From positions 1-64,000 of the forward strand of contig JAJZTA010000012.1 of assembly GCA_021849295.1 (NCBI GenBank): a stretch of DNA of 64,000 nucleotides, in the 5' to 3' direction. The notes beneath the pieces are model-generated. The model made no database searches. It was not told the origin of the DNA and saw only the letters and a list, made by a program, of their open reading frames with translations. Positions 44,503 to 52,461 of the stretch are shown in pieces. The position numbers and the translations under genes were made by a program. The stretch's first letter is position 1; each line of letters opens with the position of its first letter. The DNA comes from Pseudomonadota bacterium (GTDB lineage: Bacteria > Pseudomonadota > Alphaproteobacteria > Micavibrionales > UBA2020).

Positions 44503-45165
44503 GTGGACATTGCAGCCCAGCTACATGACGCTTTGAAAGGCGGCACTCTGCTGGCGTTTCCGCTGTCGCTCATTGGTGGGCTTATCGCTGGTTTCAACCC
44601 CTGCTGCCTTGCGCTTTATCCCGCTGCCGCCGCCGCCTGCTGCACAGGGACGGCTTGCAGCCCGAGGCGCAGTTTTTTACATGCCCTAGCCTTTCTTTTG
44701 GGAATGGCATTAGCTCTGTCCCTGTTGGGACTGGCGGCGGGCATCGTGGGCCGGATAACGGGTCCAGGTATAGTCTGGCGCTACCTGATTGCGGTCATCC
44801 CGATCACTATGGGATTAAACCTCTTGGGGTGGATATCGCTGCCACTAGCAAGACTAGCGAAATTCACCGCGCGGGGCGGTGGCGCGTTTGGAACTGGCTT
44901 TGCCCTGTCCCTCGTCATCGGCCCCTGCGGAACCCCGCTGCTGGCGGCGGTTTTGTCGTATGCCGCCTACAAGGGAGGGCTGATTTATGGGGCGCTATTG
45001 CTATTTCTCTACGGTATCGGCGCTGGCACACCCATGTTGCTGGTCGGAGTTTTTGCGGGACACATCACGCAAAAGATGGAACTCGCTGGCCTTAAACATT
45101 GGGTTGATGGCGCGGCGGGCGTATTCCTCATACTGCTAGGCTTTTATTTGCTTTGGATTGCCTGA
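44503..45165 (+). CDS. ccdA: CcdA-type transmembrane thiol-electron carrier
   Basis: A 220-residue protein with six hydrophobic segments. Redox cysteine sites are GFNPCCLALYP in TM1 and VIGPCGTPLLA in TM4, with extra cysteines AAACCTGTAC. CcdA proteins move electrons from cytosolic thioredoxin to periplasmic thiol proteins. The start is GTG, immediately after the upstream stop, with GAGGG upstream. With no cytochrome c genes nearby, its partner is most likely the adjacent thioredoxin-fold protein. Confidence 0.87.
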   Translation: MDIAAQLHDALKGGTLLAFPLSLIGGLIAGFNPCCLALYPAAAAACCTGTACSPRRSFLHALAFLLGMALALSLLGLAAGIVGRITGPGIVWRYLIAVIPITMGLNLLGWISLPLARLAKFTARGGGAFGTGFALSLVIGPCGTPLLAAVLSYAAYKGGLIYGALLLFLYGIGAGTPMLLVGVFAGHITQKMELAGLKHWVDGAAGVFLILLGFYLLWIA

Positions 45166-45170
45166 TTCCG

Positions 45171-45509
45171 CTAGTGCTGCTGGACTTCATCAATGAGTGC
45201 CGCGCGAACTTCTTCCTCACTCCAATAGAGTCTTTTCGGTTTTCCCTTCATGAGCGTTGCGCGTTTTTTTCGAATCACCGCACCGACTTTATGAGGCTTG
45301 AGGTCAGCAGCGACATTGCTTTTGGTTATCTCGGCTTTCAGGACTTTCAGCGACACAAAATCCCCGTCTATGGCGGTTACCTCGCCCGTAACCTCCTGTT
45401 CGCCCCAAGGGTGACGCTGCTTTCGTCGCCGCTTTGGAGCCCACATCGCCTCTTTCCACTTCAAGACGTCGCTCTCCAAGAAGCCATCCCCTGATTGTTT
45501 CCAAGTCAT
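45171..45509 (-). CDS. Small basic hypothetical protein downstream of the relaxase
   Basis: A 112-residue Lys/Arg-rich protein (KRRRKQRHPWGEQEVTG). A central segment EVTGEVTAIDGDFVSLKVLKAEI looks beta-rich, as in OB- or KOW-like folds. Not recognised. GACAGGAGC lies before the ATG, and the gene overlaps the relaxase stop by 4 bases, so it belongs to the mob operon. Its leader resembles that of the 39127-39327 gene. Convergent with ccdA. Confidence 0.6.
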   Translation of the reverse strand: MTWKQSGDGFLESDVLKWKEAMWAPKRRRKQRHPWGEQEVTGEVTAIDGDFVSLKVLKAEITKSNVAADLKPHKVGAVIRKKRATLMKGKPKRLYWSEEEVRAALIDEVQQH

Positions 45510-47452
45510 GTTTTGCTCCTGTCTATCTTTGCGGAGTTAAATCGGATTGTCGCATTGGTCGGCAGCGTCGGCATAGCCGCCGACGTGCCGCCGCCGACCG
45601 GAGGCAGCAGGCCCGACCGCGCAAAGGCTTCATGCACTTCAATGACGCATGCGCGGAGATTGGGCGCGGCGGTCGGCGGGTTTATGGGTGGGCGGCGCGA
45701 AACGTCGCTTTCGTTAGCAGGCGAGTTCAGTATGGACACGACCAGCGCGACGTTATCGCGTCGCTGAACCGTCTGGATGAAGGCGGGTTCATCCAGACGT
45801 TTGTCAGGCGGCGGGCTCATGACTGTGATTTTCCACGGCGGGAGGCCGTTGAGCGAATAGCTCATATCCCGAATGAGCCCATAGAATTGCCTGTTGGCCT
45901 CTATCTGCCTTCGTTGCTCCTCCATCTTCTGCTGCAATTCGGCCTGGCGCCTGAGCAGGTCGGCAAGCTCGGCCTGTTTCGCAGCGACTTCCCTGACCCG
46001 TTCTTCCTCTTTCCTGTCTTGTGCGACCCTCTCAAGCGCCTTGATTTGCAGCGCGGTCGCCGCCCGCTCGATCAGCGAGCGGATTCTCGCCCGCATTTCA
46101 TCGGAGAGAAGGTTATTCTCAAGGGAGGCTTGCAACATCGAAATGTCGCCCGACAGGACCGACAGGCGGGCCTCGATGACGGCAAGCTGATCCACCAGCG
46201 GCGGCGCGGCCGATTTTGGCGGCGGCGGCGGTTCCGCCGCCGTGGACACGTATTGCGCCATTTCCCGGCGCAGGCGGTAAAGTTCGTAGCGGTGTTCTTC
46301 GCGGTAGAAAACAGCCGCTTTTTGCAGCTTTTGCCGTTCTTCGAGCTGCTGGCGGATGAGCGCCTGCAGCTCTTTCCTGTCCCGCTCAAGACAGGCTTTT
46401 GTTTCCGCCTCGTTTACCTTGCGGATTCTCTGATATTCCCCGCTAACACGCTCCCAAATCCCCTTAACGCCTTTTCCAAGGCGACGCGAACGCGCCTTGG
46501 TTTCCTCTATCCAGCGTTTTTGCTGCTTGTCCAACAGTTCAGCCCGCTCCTTGCGGTGGTGGGCGGTCATGGCGCGGATTTCCTGCACCAGCGGCGCGCG
46601 CATTTCCTTGGCCTTTGCCTTGGCCGCTTCGATGAAGCGTTCAAGGTTGGCGGTCATGCGCGCGGTGATAAAGCCCTTGGCCTGTTCGGCACTCGGCAGA
46701 GTTTCCGTAGCGCCTATGCGGGCTTTCAGATCGCGGGTGCCGAGGTCGAGCCAGCGCGTCAGGGAATAAACCCCGCCCTTGACGTCGATGGCGACGTAGC
46801 CACGGCGATCACCCCGCGCCAGAAAGAAGCCATTTTCTTCCAAAGCGCGGGCGAAAGTCGCCCGCGTGTCCGTCTGCTCCCAGCAGCGGCGGAACATGGC
46901 TTTAAGCGCCTGCGGGTCTTCGACCAGCCGCACCGCCTGCCGGTATTCCTCCCGCGTCAGGTGCTGGGGGCTGCGTTCTTCGCCTTTTTTCATGCCCTTT
47001 GGCATCTCCCAGCCATGCTCCAGATAGAGCTGGCGGGATACGTCCATCAATTTTCGTTTAAAGAAGTCCATATCAATAGCAACCAGCCGCTTGCCATTGA
47101 ACTGGATGCGCGACCAGACGGCATGGCAATGCCGCCGCCCGTTCTTTTCGTGGAACACGATGGCGCGGGGCTGATCGGTCAGACCCAATTTCCGCTCGAC
47201 CTCATGGATGGCCGATTCAAAGTCCTCAATCGGCACATCCTCGTTTTCCGGGGGATTGAGGCTGAGGGAGAACAGGAATTTCTCGCAGCGGGAGCCCTTG
47301 GAAACGGCTAAAGCCTCTTCCAGGGCCCCCGCCAGATCGTCGGCCATAAAGCCGCGAATATCATGCACTGCAACATGCTCGTTATCGTCCCCGTTCAGGA
47401 GGTGTTTGGCGAGTTCCGCCGAGCGCCCGCGCTTGCTGCCGTAAAGGATCAT
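45506..47452 (-). CDS. MobA/MobL-like relaxase (MOBP type)
   Basis: A 648-residue conjugative relaxase that would nick oriT and lead the DNA strand into a recipient. The N-terminal ~200 residues are the nuclease: an early Tyr (MILYGSKRG), and the metal-binding histidine motif HEKNGRRHCHAVWSRI. The following ~350 residues are a long Arg/Glu/Gln-rich coiled-coil region (for example LADLLRRQAELQQKMEEQRRQ), with a PPPPP break at about 435. The C-terminus is unstructured. No type IV secretion genes follow, so the island is mobilisable rather than self-transmissible. Confidence 0.87.
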   Translation of the reverse strand: MILYGSKRGRSAELAKHLLNGDDNEHVAVHDIRGFMADDLAGALEEALAVSKGSRCEKFLFSLSLNPPENEDVPIEDFESAIHEVERKLGLTDQPRAIVFHEKNGRRHCHAVWSRIQFNGKRLVAIDMDFFKRKLMDVSRQLYLEHGWEMPKGMKKGEERSPQHLTREEYRQAVRLVEDPQALKAMFRRCWEQTDTRATFARALEENGFFLARGDRRGYVAIDVKGGVYSLTRWLDLGTRDLKARIGATETLPSAEQAKGFITARMTANLERFIEAAKAKAKEMRAPLVQEIRAMTAHHRKERAELLDKQQKRWIEETKARSRRLGKGVKGIWERVSGEYQRIRKVNEAETKACLERDRKELQALIRQQLEERQKLQKAAVFYREEHRYELYRLRREMAQYVSTAAEPPPPPKSAAPPLVDQLAVIEARLSVLSGDISMLQASLENNLLSDEMRARIRSLIERAATALQIKALERVAQDRKEEERVREVAAKQAELADLLRRQAELQQKMEEQRRQIEANRQFYGLIRDMSYSLNGLPPWKITVMSPPPDKRLDEPAFIQTVQRRDNVALVVSILNSPANESDVSRRPPINPPTAAPNLRACVIEVHEAFARSGLLPPVGGGTSAAMPTLPTNATIRFNSAKIDRSKT

Positions 47453-47456
47453 GCCA

Positions 47457-47891
47457 TCATCCTCCGCCTTCGTCGGATGATGGCCTTTCCGGCAGATGGC
47501 CGAGAGCCTGCGTTAACGATTGCCGCATTTCCAGCAGCGCACGACAAGCCTCTTGGAGGGCTTGTTCGGTTTCAGGGGTAACAGGCAGGGAGCCGCTATG
47601 GGCGGCTTTGGTTAACTGGTTAACATTCTGCGGGAGCCTTGAGCGGCCCAGCGCATCCAGTACCTGGCCCAAAGCTTCGGCGTCCCTGACAGGCCTGCGG
47701 AAGACCCGTTTGCGGGCGTCCGGCACCGCGAAGAGGCAATGCCGGATGTAGTCGCCTAAAGGCAGCGGGCCTGCCTGGCTGTCCAGCAGGGCCAGTTCGG
47801 TTTCGGTCAGCCGGAAGGAAACCACCCGGCCATACCGACCGACCTTGCGGGCGGCATCGACAGGCGCAGATATATCGCTATCCCCGGTCAT
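47457..47891 (-). CDS. MobC-like relaxosome accessory protein
   Basis: A 144-residue protein with a ribbon-helix-helix-type start (RVVSFRLTETELALLDSQ) and the MobC-family core LGRSRLPQNVNQLTKAAHSGSL. Such proteins bind oriT and open DNA for the relaxase. It ends 4 bases before the relaxase start, so the two are coupled. The sequence upstream is the expected site of oriT. Confidence 0.82.
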   Translation of the reverse strand: MTGDSDISAPVDAARKVGRYGRVVSFRLTETELALLDSQAGPLPLGDYIRHCLFAVPDARKRVFRRPVRDAEALGQVLDALGRSRLPQNVNQLTKAAHSGSLPVTPETEQALQEACRALLEMRQSLTQALGHLPERPSSDEGGG

Positions 47892-48260
47892 GCGTCCCCC
47901 CCGGACGATGGACGGTGAAACAAAATTACTCAGCTATGAATGTCGGGAGGAGAAATAAATTATCGCTCGCTTACAATGCACTCCATCCCATACTTCAAGC
48001 GTAGCGCCTGTTCATTAACCGGGCTTTAACGTCCCATCGAAAGGGAAGCACAGAGTTGCGGATTGCTGCGGTGCAGCGTCCTTGACGAGCAGCACTAAAA
48101 TCCGGTACAGAAAAAGCGTAGTAAGAACGTGAATCGAAACCGTGATTTTACCCTTGTAAAACGCGGTTTTTCCTTCACTATCACCCCTGCGAATCGCGGG
48201 AAATAATATTGCAAAAAATTTTAGAATCCATACTGCACCGCCATCTCGCGGTGCAGGCAA
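47892..48260. other. Region upstream of mobC, candidate oriT
   Basis: A 369-bp stretch without a credible gene, upstream of mobC where oriT usually lies. A hairpin CTGCACCGC/GCGGTGCAG with a 6-base loop is at 48233-48256. I cannot identify the nic site by consensus. The track ORF at 48015 on the minus strand has no family resemblance. Confidence 0.5.
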
Positions 48261-48885
48261 GATGTGTTCAGTAGTACAAAACCGCCGGTTTTCGTCCTCC
48301 AGAACCTATCTTGGCAAGAGAGGGGGAAATGCCGCAGCAATCGCCGCCTGTTTTCCGCCCTCCCGTTGCATCCCTCCCCGGATATCCACGCCAATGCTTC
48401 AGACGAACGCTCTTAATGGTCGCGTTGTCCTGTCGTATTGGCGTGGATATCGTGCGCCGCCGCTGCCGCGATCGGCGCAGGCATGGGCCAGGACGAAAAC
48501 GACAGGATGCGCCAGCCAATACTCCCGCATTGTCCGACTGTGCATCCCGCCCTCGTCCTGGCTCATGCCATTGGCACTCCCGCACCGCACTCCGCGACGG
48601 CCGCCTTGCCAAGCGGTCATCGCTGGGGTTGCTCCCGTGCCAGTGGCGCCGGCGGCCGACAAGCCGCCGCGCCTTGATGTGGCCTGCCGGCCATGCACCG
48701 TAATGGCCGATGCAATGCGCCATTCAGGGAGCCTTCGTGCTGCCCCGAAACCCCATGACCAAGGAAGGCAGACTATGGTTCTCCGTTCCGGCCAACTTAT
48801 TAATTTTGATATCTGAGCTAGTTCTCAAATTGTGGTATTCTGCTATGCTTCCATCAAAAGTTAACCGCAGCTATAGGAGCGAAAA
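48261..48885. repeat. Non-coding stretch with long nested inverted repeats
   Basis: A GC-rich region where all long ORFs read as low-complexity shadows. Dyads: AAAACCG/CGGTTTT (48278-48292); GATATCCACGCCAAT (48381-48395) against its exact complement at 48437-48451; TGCGCCG/CGGCGCA (48453, 48473); and a 17-bp arm pair with one mismatch at 48480-48496 and 48553-48569. Spacings of 40-56 bases suit a folded RNA or single-stranded DNA structure such as an origin. The last ~100 bases become A+T-rich and hold the promoter of the next gene. Confidence 0.55.
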
Positions 48886-49479
48886 ATGAATGAATCGGAT
48901 CAAGCAAAAGCGATCCTTGAATCCACGCTTCGCCGTCAGGAAATGCACTGGAGTTCTCTCGCCTCGGATATTCGCCTAAGCAACGGCGTCGCAGCAGACA
49001 TTGGAATAGATGCTTTAAAAACGGCCATTCTCATTAACGCGGGGGCGATAGTCGCGCTTTTAGCATTTGCTGGACAATTGTGGAATAAAGACGAAGGTCG
49101 CAATGTAGCTTGGCAGGTGCTTAGTTCAGGAAAGCCGTTTGTACTAGGTTTAGTTTGTGCTGCTGTAGCTTTCGCCGTCGCCTATTTTTATCAGTCTTTC
49201 GTTACCGTTGTCTTCCAACATGCGCTTGCCAAAGTATCTGATGGTGGTGACAAGTTGAAGCCGAATTCCAGCTTTACCTGTGCGGCTAAAATTACTGCCG
49301 TGCTCATGATTGGCTTAGCTTTTGGCGCAGTCGGCTGTTTTATCGATGGGTCGTTTGCCGTAGTAGATACTGTGCAAGTTATGAGCGTTAAAGCTGAACA
49401 AAAAACGGAATCAGTGACAACACCTTCCGACTCACAGCCTCTCAAAACTAAAAATCACGCCGTGAAACCGGCGAAGTAA
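48886..49479 (+). CDS. Hypothetical membrane protein with three hydrophobic segments
   Basis: A 197-residue protein not recognised as a known family. A polar helical N-terminus (DQAKAILESTLRRQEMHWSSL) precedes hydrophobic segments at about 46-63, 87-104 and 134-152, ending in a polar Lys/Thr-rich tail. AGGAGCG lies 6 bases before the ATG. It faces the DUF6527/E1/Ubl operon convergently and could be a membrane effector for it, but nothing in sequence proves a link. Confidence 0.6.
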   Translation: MNESDQAKAILESTLRRQEMHWSSLASDIRLSNGVAADIGIDALKTAILINAGAIVALLAFAGQLWNKDEGRNVAWQVLSSGKPFVLGLVCAAVAFAVAYFYQSFVTVVFQHALAKVSDGGDKLKPNSSFTCAAKITAVLMIGLAFGAVGCFIDGSFAVVDTVQVMSVKAEQKTESVTTPSDSQPLKTKNHAVKPAK

Positions 49480-49505
49480 CCAGAATATTACTGAAAGGAA
49501 AGGAG

Positions 49506-49913
49506 TTACGCGAAGAAGCTAAGAATCCATCGGTAGATGCGGGAGAACAATCCATCTTTTGTTTGATACATAGCTTGATAATATGCGCGCCTTCTCTCTT
49601 CCTCATGCGCTCTGCCTGCAATGACTTGTTCTTCTGTCCACTGACCGGACGGCATAATACCGCCTCTATAAATCCAATAATGTGACCGACATTTCTGCTG
49701 CCAATTTCCGATGGAGGGGTTCAATGATGGCCCCGCGGGAGTTTCATCAAATGCCCATTCTGTCGGCCCCAAGGGCGTTCTAATCTTGGCTCCGCAACCA
49801 CAAGCACATAGATGAACTGCTATCGCAAATTCTTCGGAAACATAAAGTACACCTTCCGTCAATTCTTTGGGCATGTACTGTACGCGCTGCAGCTTAATTT
49901 TCTTCGTTTTCAA
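49506..49913 (-). CDS. DUF6527-family protein
   Basis: A 135-residue protein matching DUF6527 as I know it: YMPKELTEGVLYVSEEF, then HLCACGCGAKIRTPLGPTEW, GPSLNPSIGNWQQKCRSHYWI and a basic helical tail. The CACGC cluster with later Cys/His suggests a zinc site. The start is TTG at 49913 with GGGGA upstream; beginning at the later ATG (49874) would lose the conserved basic N-terminus. It overlaps the E1 gene by 20 bases. DUF6527 genes recur beside ThiF-type E1 genes; its activity is unknown to me. Confidence 0.8.
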   Translation of the reverse strand: MKTKKIKLQRVQYMPKELTEGVLYVSEEFAIAVHLCACGCGAKIRTPLGPTEWAFDETPAGPSLNPSIGNWQQKCRSHYWIYRGGIMPSGQWTEEQVIAGRAHEEERRRAYYQAMYQTKDGLFSRIYRWILSFFA

Positions 49914-51099
49914 ATTTCCCCACTATTTTCAGATCGCTGATTTCGAGGAGCAGGTGGTACGGGGAGTTTTCGTCCAGATAGAACCCCCTCAACTGCTTAA
50001 ATTTTATTACTGCCAATGCGGCGTTCAACGCGTTAAGTTCACCAATTTGTATGTTTGTGCGATACATATTTTCGGGGGCATCGAAAAGCTCTGCGAGCTT
50101 TTGATCACGAATTTTTGCACCGTTCTCTGCAGAATAGTAGGTCGCGCGCATCATGCCATTTATGGGCCCCAGCTTGCGATTTAACCCCATCCCGGCATCG
50201 ATAAATGGGATTTTTTTGGAAATTAGCAGGTCAAAAATTTCGGCTCGTGACGTACCTTTGTCGACGAAAACGAAAGCAAAGGTTACACCGTCCAACTCCT
50301 CACCACATGACGCGTCAATGAACTTTGGCTTAATTGAGAGGCCATGACGGAAGTTATCATATCGTGCAGCATAAATTTCTGCTTTTTGTTTGCCTAATTC
50401 TTCCTGTCGGAGCATCCCCGGCGAACGAAACGAGTTATGAATGTAAAACCAGTCGGCGTCAAAAGCCCTGATTTCCCGCACCGGAGTTTTTACGAGGAAA
50501 TCTAAACCGTAAGAACCTGTGCCCCCAAGGCCGATCACCGCGACTACATCGTTTTCAAACTTCTTGGAGAGATCTGAAATTTCAGCTCTGCTGGTGAGCG
50601 AGTCTGTGAATTTGAAAACAGACTTATCTTCCGCGCCTTTAGATGTTCGCGACGTGTAGGGGTTGGCATTGTGAAGCTCGATTGCGGGCCCGGAAATTAT
50701 CCCTAAATAGCTTGTAATTTTTTCAAAGTGGTCTGCAAATTTTCCGACCGGCTTGCCGTTTACGCATGGTTTGTTTGAGAACGAGCGCTGAACGACGACA
50801 TCTTTATTATACTCGCTGAGTGCGAGCTTATGCTCGCCCCCACCGAGGTTCGGTATCGGCTTTCCATCAAGGCCATGCGGATGTGCCCCCGCGAAAAGTA
50901 TTTGATGATCCTCCTGAATCACCTTGTTTCCGTCAACTGGAACGAGCTTGGAGACTATCGCTCCCCATAGCAAATCTCGCTTTTCGTTCAGATAAGGAAT
51001 ATCCCGAATGATAAGGAGGTTGCTGTCGAAGCCGACAGCAAACCCCTTCTCAACAAGACGGTTCAAATCTTCGTTATGACTGACCAGTTTCTGAAACAC
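49894..51099 (-). CDS. DUF6791-ThiF E1-like adenylyltransferase
   Basis: A 401-residue protein expected to adenylate the C-terminus of a ubiquitin-like protein. Residues 1-~165 match the DUF6791 region that precedes some bacterial ThiF domains (GFDSNLLIIRDIPYLNEKRD, GPAIELHNANPYTSR). Residues ~180-400 are the ThiF fold: VIGLGGTGSYGLDFL (ATP loop), FDADWF (acidic residues), Arg225 in HNSFRSPGM, and a candidate catalytic Cys265 in IDASCGEELDG. The start is GTG at 51099, inside the end of the ubiquitin-like gene, with GGGATGAAA upstream. No E2 or JAB peptidase gene is next to it. Confidence 0.85.
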   Translation of the reverse strand: MFQKLVSHNEDLNRLVEKGFAVGFDSNLLIIRDIPYLNEKRDLLWGAIVSKLVPVDGNKVIQEDHQILFAGAHPHGLDGKPIPNLGGGEHKLALSEYNKDVVVQRSFSNKPCVNGKPVGKFADHFEKITSYLGIISGPAIELHNANPYTSRTSKGAEDKSVFKFTDSLTSRAEISDLSKKFENDVVAVIGLGGTGSYGLDFLVKTPVREIRAFDADWFYIHNSFRSPGMLRQEELGKQKAEIYAARYDNFRHGLSIKPKFIDASCGEELDGVTFAFVFVDKGTSRAEIFDLLISKKIPFIDAGMGLNRKLGPINGMMRATYYSAENGAKIRDQKLAELFDAPENMYRTNIQIGELNALNAALAVIKFKQLRGFYLDENSPYHLLLEISDLKIVGKFENEEN

Positions 51100-51310
51100 T
51101 GAATTTCATCCCTTCTTTGATTTTGACAGATGCGCCGGGCGAGAGCGTGCCTTCGGGCTTATTGCCTTGGCCGTTCGTGTACTTGACCGAATAAGTGATG
51201 TTGGGATTTTGGTCGTAGTTGGGCACTTCCAGCTTCACGACCTGGGCGTACGAGATATTGGTGTTTTTCTCCCATTCGTGCGGCGTAGCGTTAACGTAGA
51301 TAGTGACCAG
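51074..51310 (-). CDS. Ubiquitin-like (multiubiquitin-type beta-grasp) protein, non-standard or lost start
   Basis: Missing from the ORF track because no ATG, GTG or TTG opens the frame. Read on the minus strand it gives about 78 residues, starting LVTIYVNATPHEWEKNTNIS and ending VKIKEGMKFSVSETGQS. The pattern beta-beta-helix (SYAQVVKLEV)-beta (ITYSVKYTNG)-beta fits a ubiquitin-like fold. The ending resembles the GxxVxVKDGMxFNVxxTDxS signature I remember for Multi_ubiq proteins encoded beside ThiF and DUF6527 genes. The frame is open back to a TGA at 51353. The CTG at 51310 has AAGGATGAG 3-11 bases upstream and is the best candidate start. Alternatively the N-terminus was lost by recombination at the ATTGACAATT repeat. 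It overlaps the E1 gene by 26 bases. Confidence 0.72.
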   Translation of the reverse strand: MVTIYVNATPHEWEKNTNISYAQVVKLEVPNYDQNPNITYSVKYTNGQGNKPEGTLSPGASVKIKEGMKFSVSETGQS

Positions 51311-51347
51311 CTTCTCATCCTTCGCTGCGGCCTTAGCGATCGACTTG

Positions 51348-51510
51348 AATTGTCAATATAGGAAACATATTAATATTAGAAGTTAATAAACCACTAATTC
51401 TGAATGTAACAAATGTAAATGAATCAGTCACTTGCAAAATAAATTAATATACTGTTAATGAATTGTTTGTATAATTGACAATTAGAGTTCAACTGCTGTA
51501 GAGTCCTGTC
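51348..51510. promoter_or_regulatory. Divergent A+T-rich control region with inverted AATTGTCAAT repeats
   Basis: Between the Ubl-E1-DUF6527 genes (minus) and xre-immA-dprA-PRTase (plus). AATTGTCAAT at 51348-51357 and its exact complement ATTGACAATT at 51474-51483 flank a very A+T-rich stretch. The right copy overlaps a perfect TATAAT (51470-51475) that can serve the xre gene. This is a natural place for the XRE protein to bind and control both arms. Confidence 0.55.
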
Positions 51511-51906
51511 ATGCGATTCGAAGATGTATATGCCGAACTCGGTGGGGTCATTAAGGCCGCTAGAGAAGCCGCCGGATTGACCCAAGATGAGCTTGCGAAG
51601 CTCATAAACTTGTCCCGTGCGTCAATTGCGAACATCGAAACAGGTCGTCAGAAAGTATTTCTGCATCAGCTGTATATGCTGGCGCATCATCTTGACGTAC
51701 CGGTGATCGACCTGCTCCCCAAGCAGAGTTCCTTTGGAAGCTGCCTTCCCTCAGACTTATCAGATGAACAAAAATTTTGGGCAGAGTCCGTCCTGGCATC
51801 ATTCGCGGGTCCCGAACAAACAATGCAATCCGCGCTCAATGACTCCGACTTGAACACTGATGAAAAAGAGTGGGCTGCATCAATTTTAAGGTCAGCAAAT
51901 GGCTAA
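51511..51906 (+). CDS. XRE-family helix-turn-helix regulator
   Basis: A 131-residue repressor-like protein. LGGVIKAAREAAGLTQDELAKLINLSRASIANIETGRQ (in pieces) is a canonical Cro/CI helix-turn-helix, followed by a helical C-terminus of unknown function. It overlaps the ImmA/IrrE gene by 8 bases. Such pairs work as repressor and antirepressor protease, as in ICEBs1 ImmR/ImmA. Confidence 0.9.
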   Translation: MRFEDVYAELGGVIKAAREAAGLTQDELAKLINLSRASIANIETGRQKVFLHQLYMLAHHLDVPVIDLLPKQSSFGSCLPSDLSDEQKFWAESVLASFAGPEQTMQSALNDSDLNTDEKEWAASILRSANG

Positions 51907-52456
51907 TGCAGTTAAAGAAGCTGAAAAACTTTTAGAACGGCTGGGAATGAAAGACAAAATCCCGGTCGACGTGATGGAAATTGCGCGCGCGCTAGGAGCT
52001 AAAGTCGTTTTAAAAGCCTTCGACGGCGAGGACGACCTAAGCGGTATGCTCTTTCAAGACAACAATCAAATCATCATCGGCGTAAACGCCAATCATCATC
52101 CGAACCGGCGACGATTCACTGTGGCGCACGAAATCGGGCATCTCGTTCTTCACAAGCACATATTTGAAGGCCGAGTGCATGTAGATAAAGCATTTGAAGT
52201 AAAGATGTTCAGAGATGGCCGCTCTAAACAAGGCAAAGATTTCATTGAAATCCAAGCGAACAGATTTGCGGCAGAGCTGTTAATGCCGACTGAATCTTTG
52301 AAGAGGGAACTCAAAGACAAGTATGTTGACGTCGAGAATGATGATGAAGTAAAGGCTTTGGCAAATAAGTACGAAGTCAGTGCTCACGCAATGTCGATCA
52401 AATTGTTTAATACCGCAAGCGACTTATTCGAAACACAGGAAAGTCTCCCGCTTTAG
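51899..52456 (+). CDS. ImmA/IrrE-family metallopeptidase
   Basis: A 185-residue zinc peptidase. FTVAHEIGHLVLHK carries the HExxH site and IEIQANRFAAELLMP the third-ligand Glu helix. Family members cleave an XRE repressor in response to DNA damage or other signals. The N-terminal helix (AVKEAEKLLERLGM) and IPVDVMEIARALGAKV are typical. Coupled to xre by an 8-base overlap and followed 5 bases later by the DprA-like gene. Confidence 0.9.
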   Translation: MANAVKEAEKLLERLGMKDKIPVDVMEIARALGAKVVLKAFDGEDDLSGMLFQDNNQIIIGVNANHHPNRRRFTVAHEIGHLVLHKHIFEGRVHVDKAFEVKMFRDGRSKQGKDFIEIQANRFAAELLMPTESLKRELKDKYVDVENDDEVKALANKYEVSAHAMSIKLFNTASDLFETQESLPL

Positions 52457-52461
52457 TTACA

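Noticed and set aside
48262-48816. 184-residue plus-strand ORF in the dyad-rich region
   Set aside because: Pro/Arg/Cys-rich reading with no ribosome site, crossing several inverted repeats; better explained as non-coding structure.
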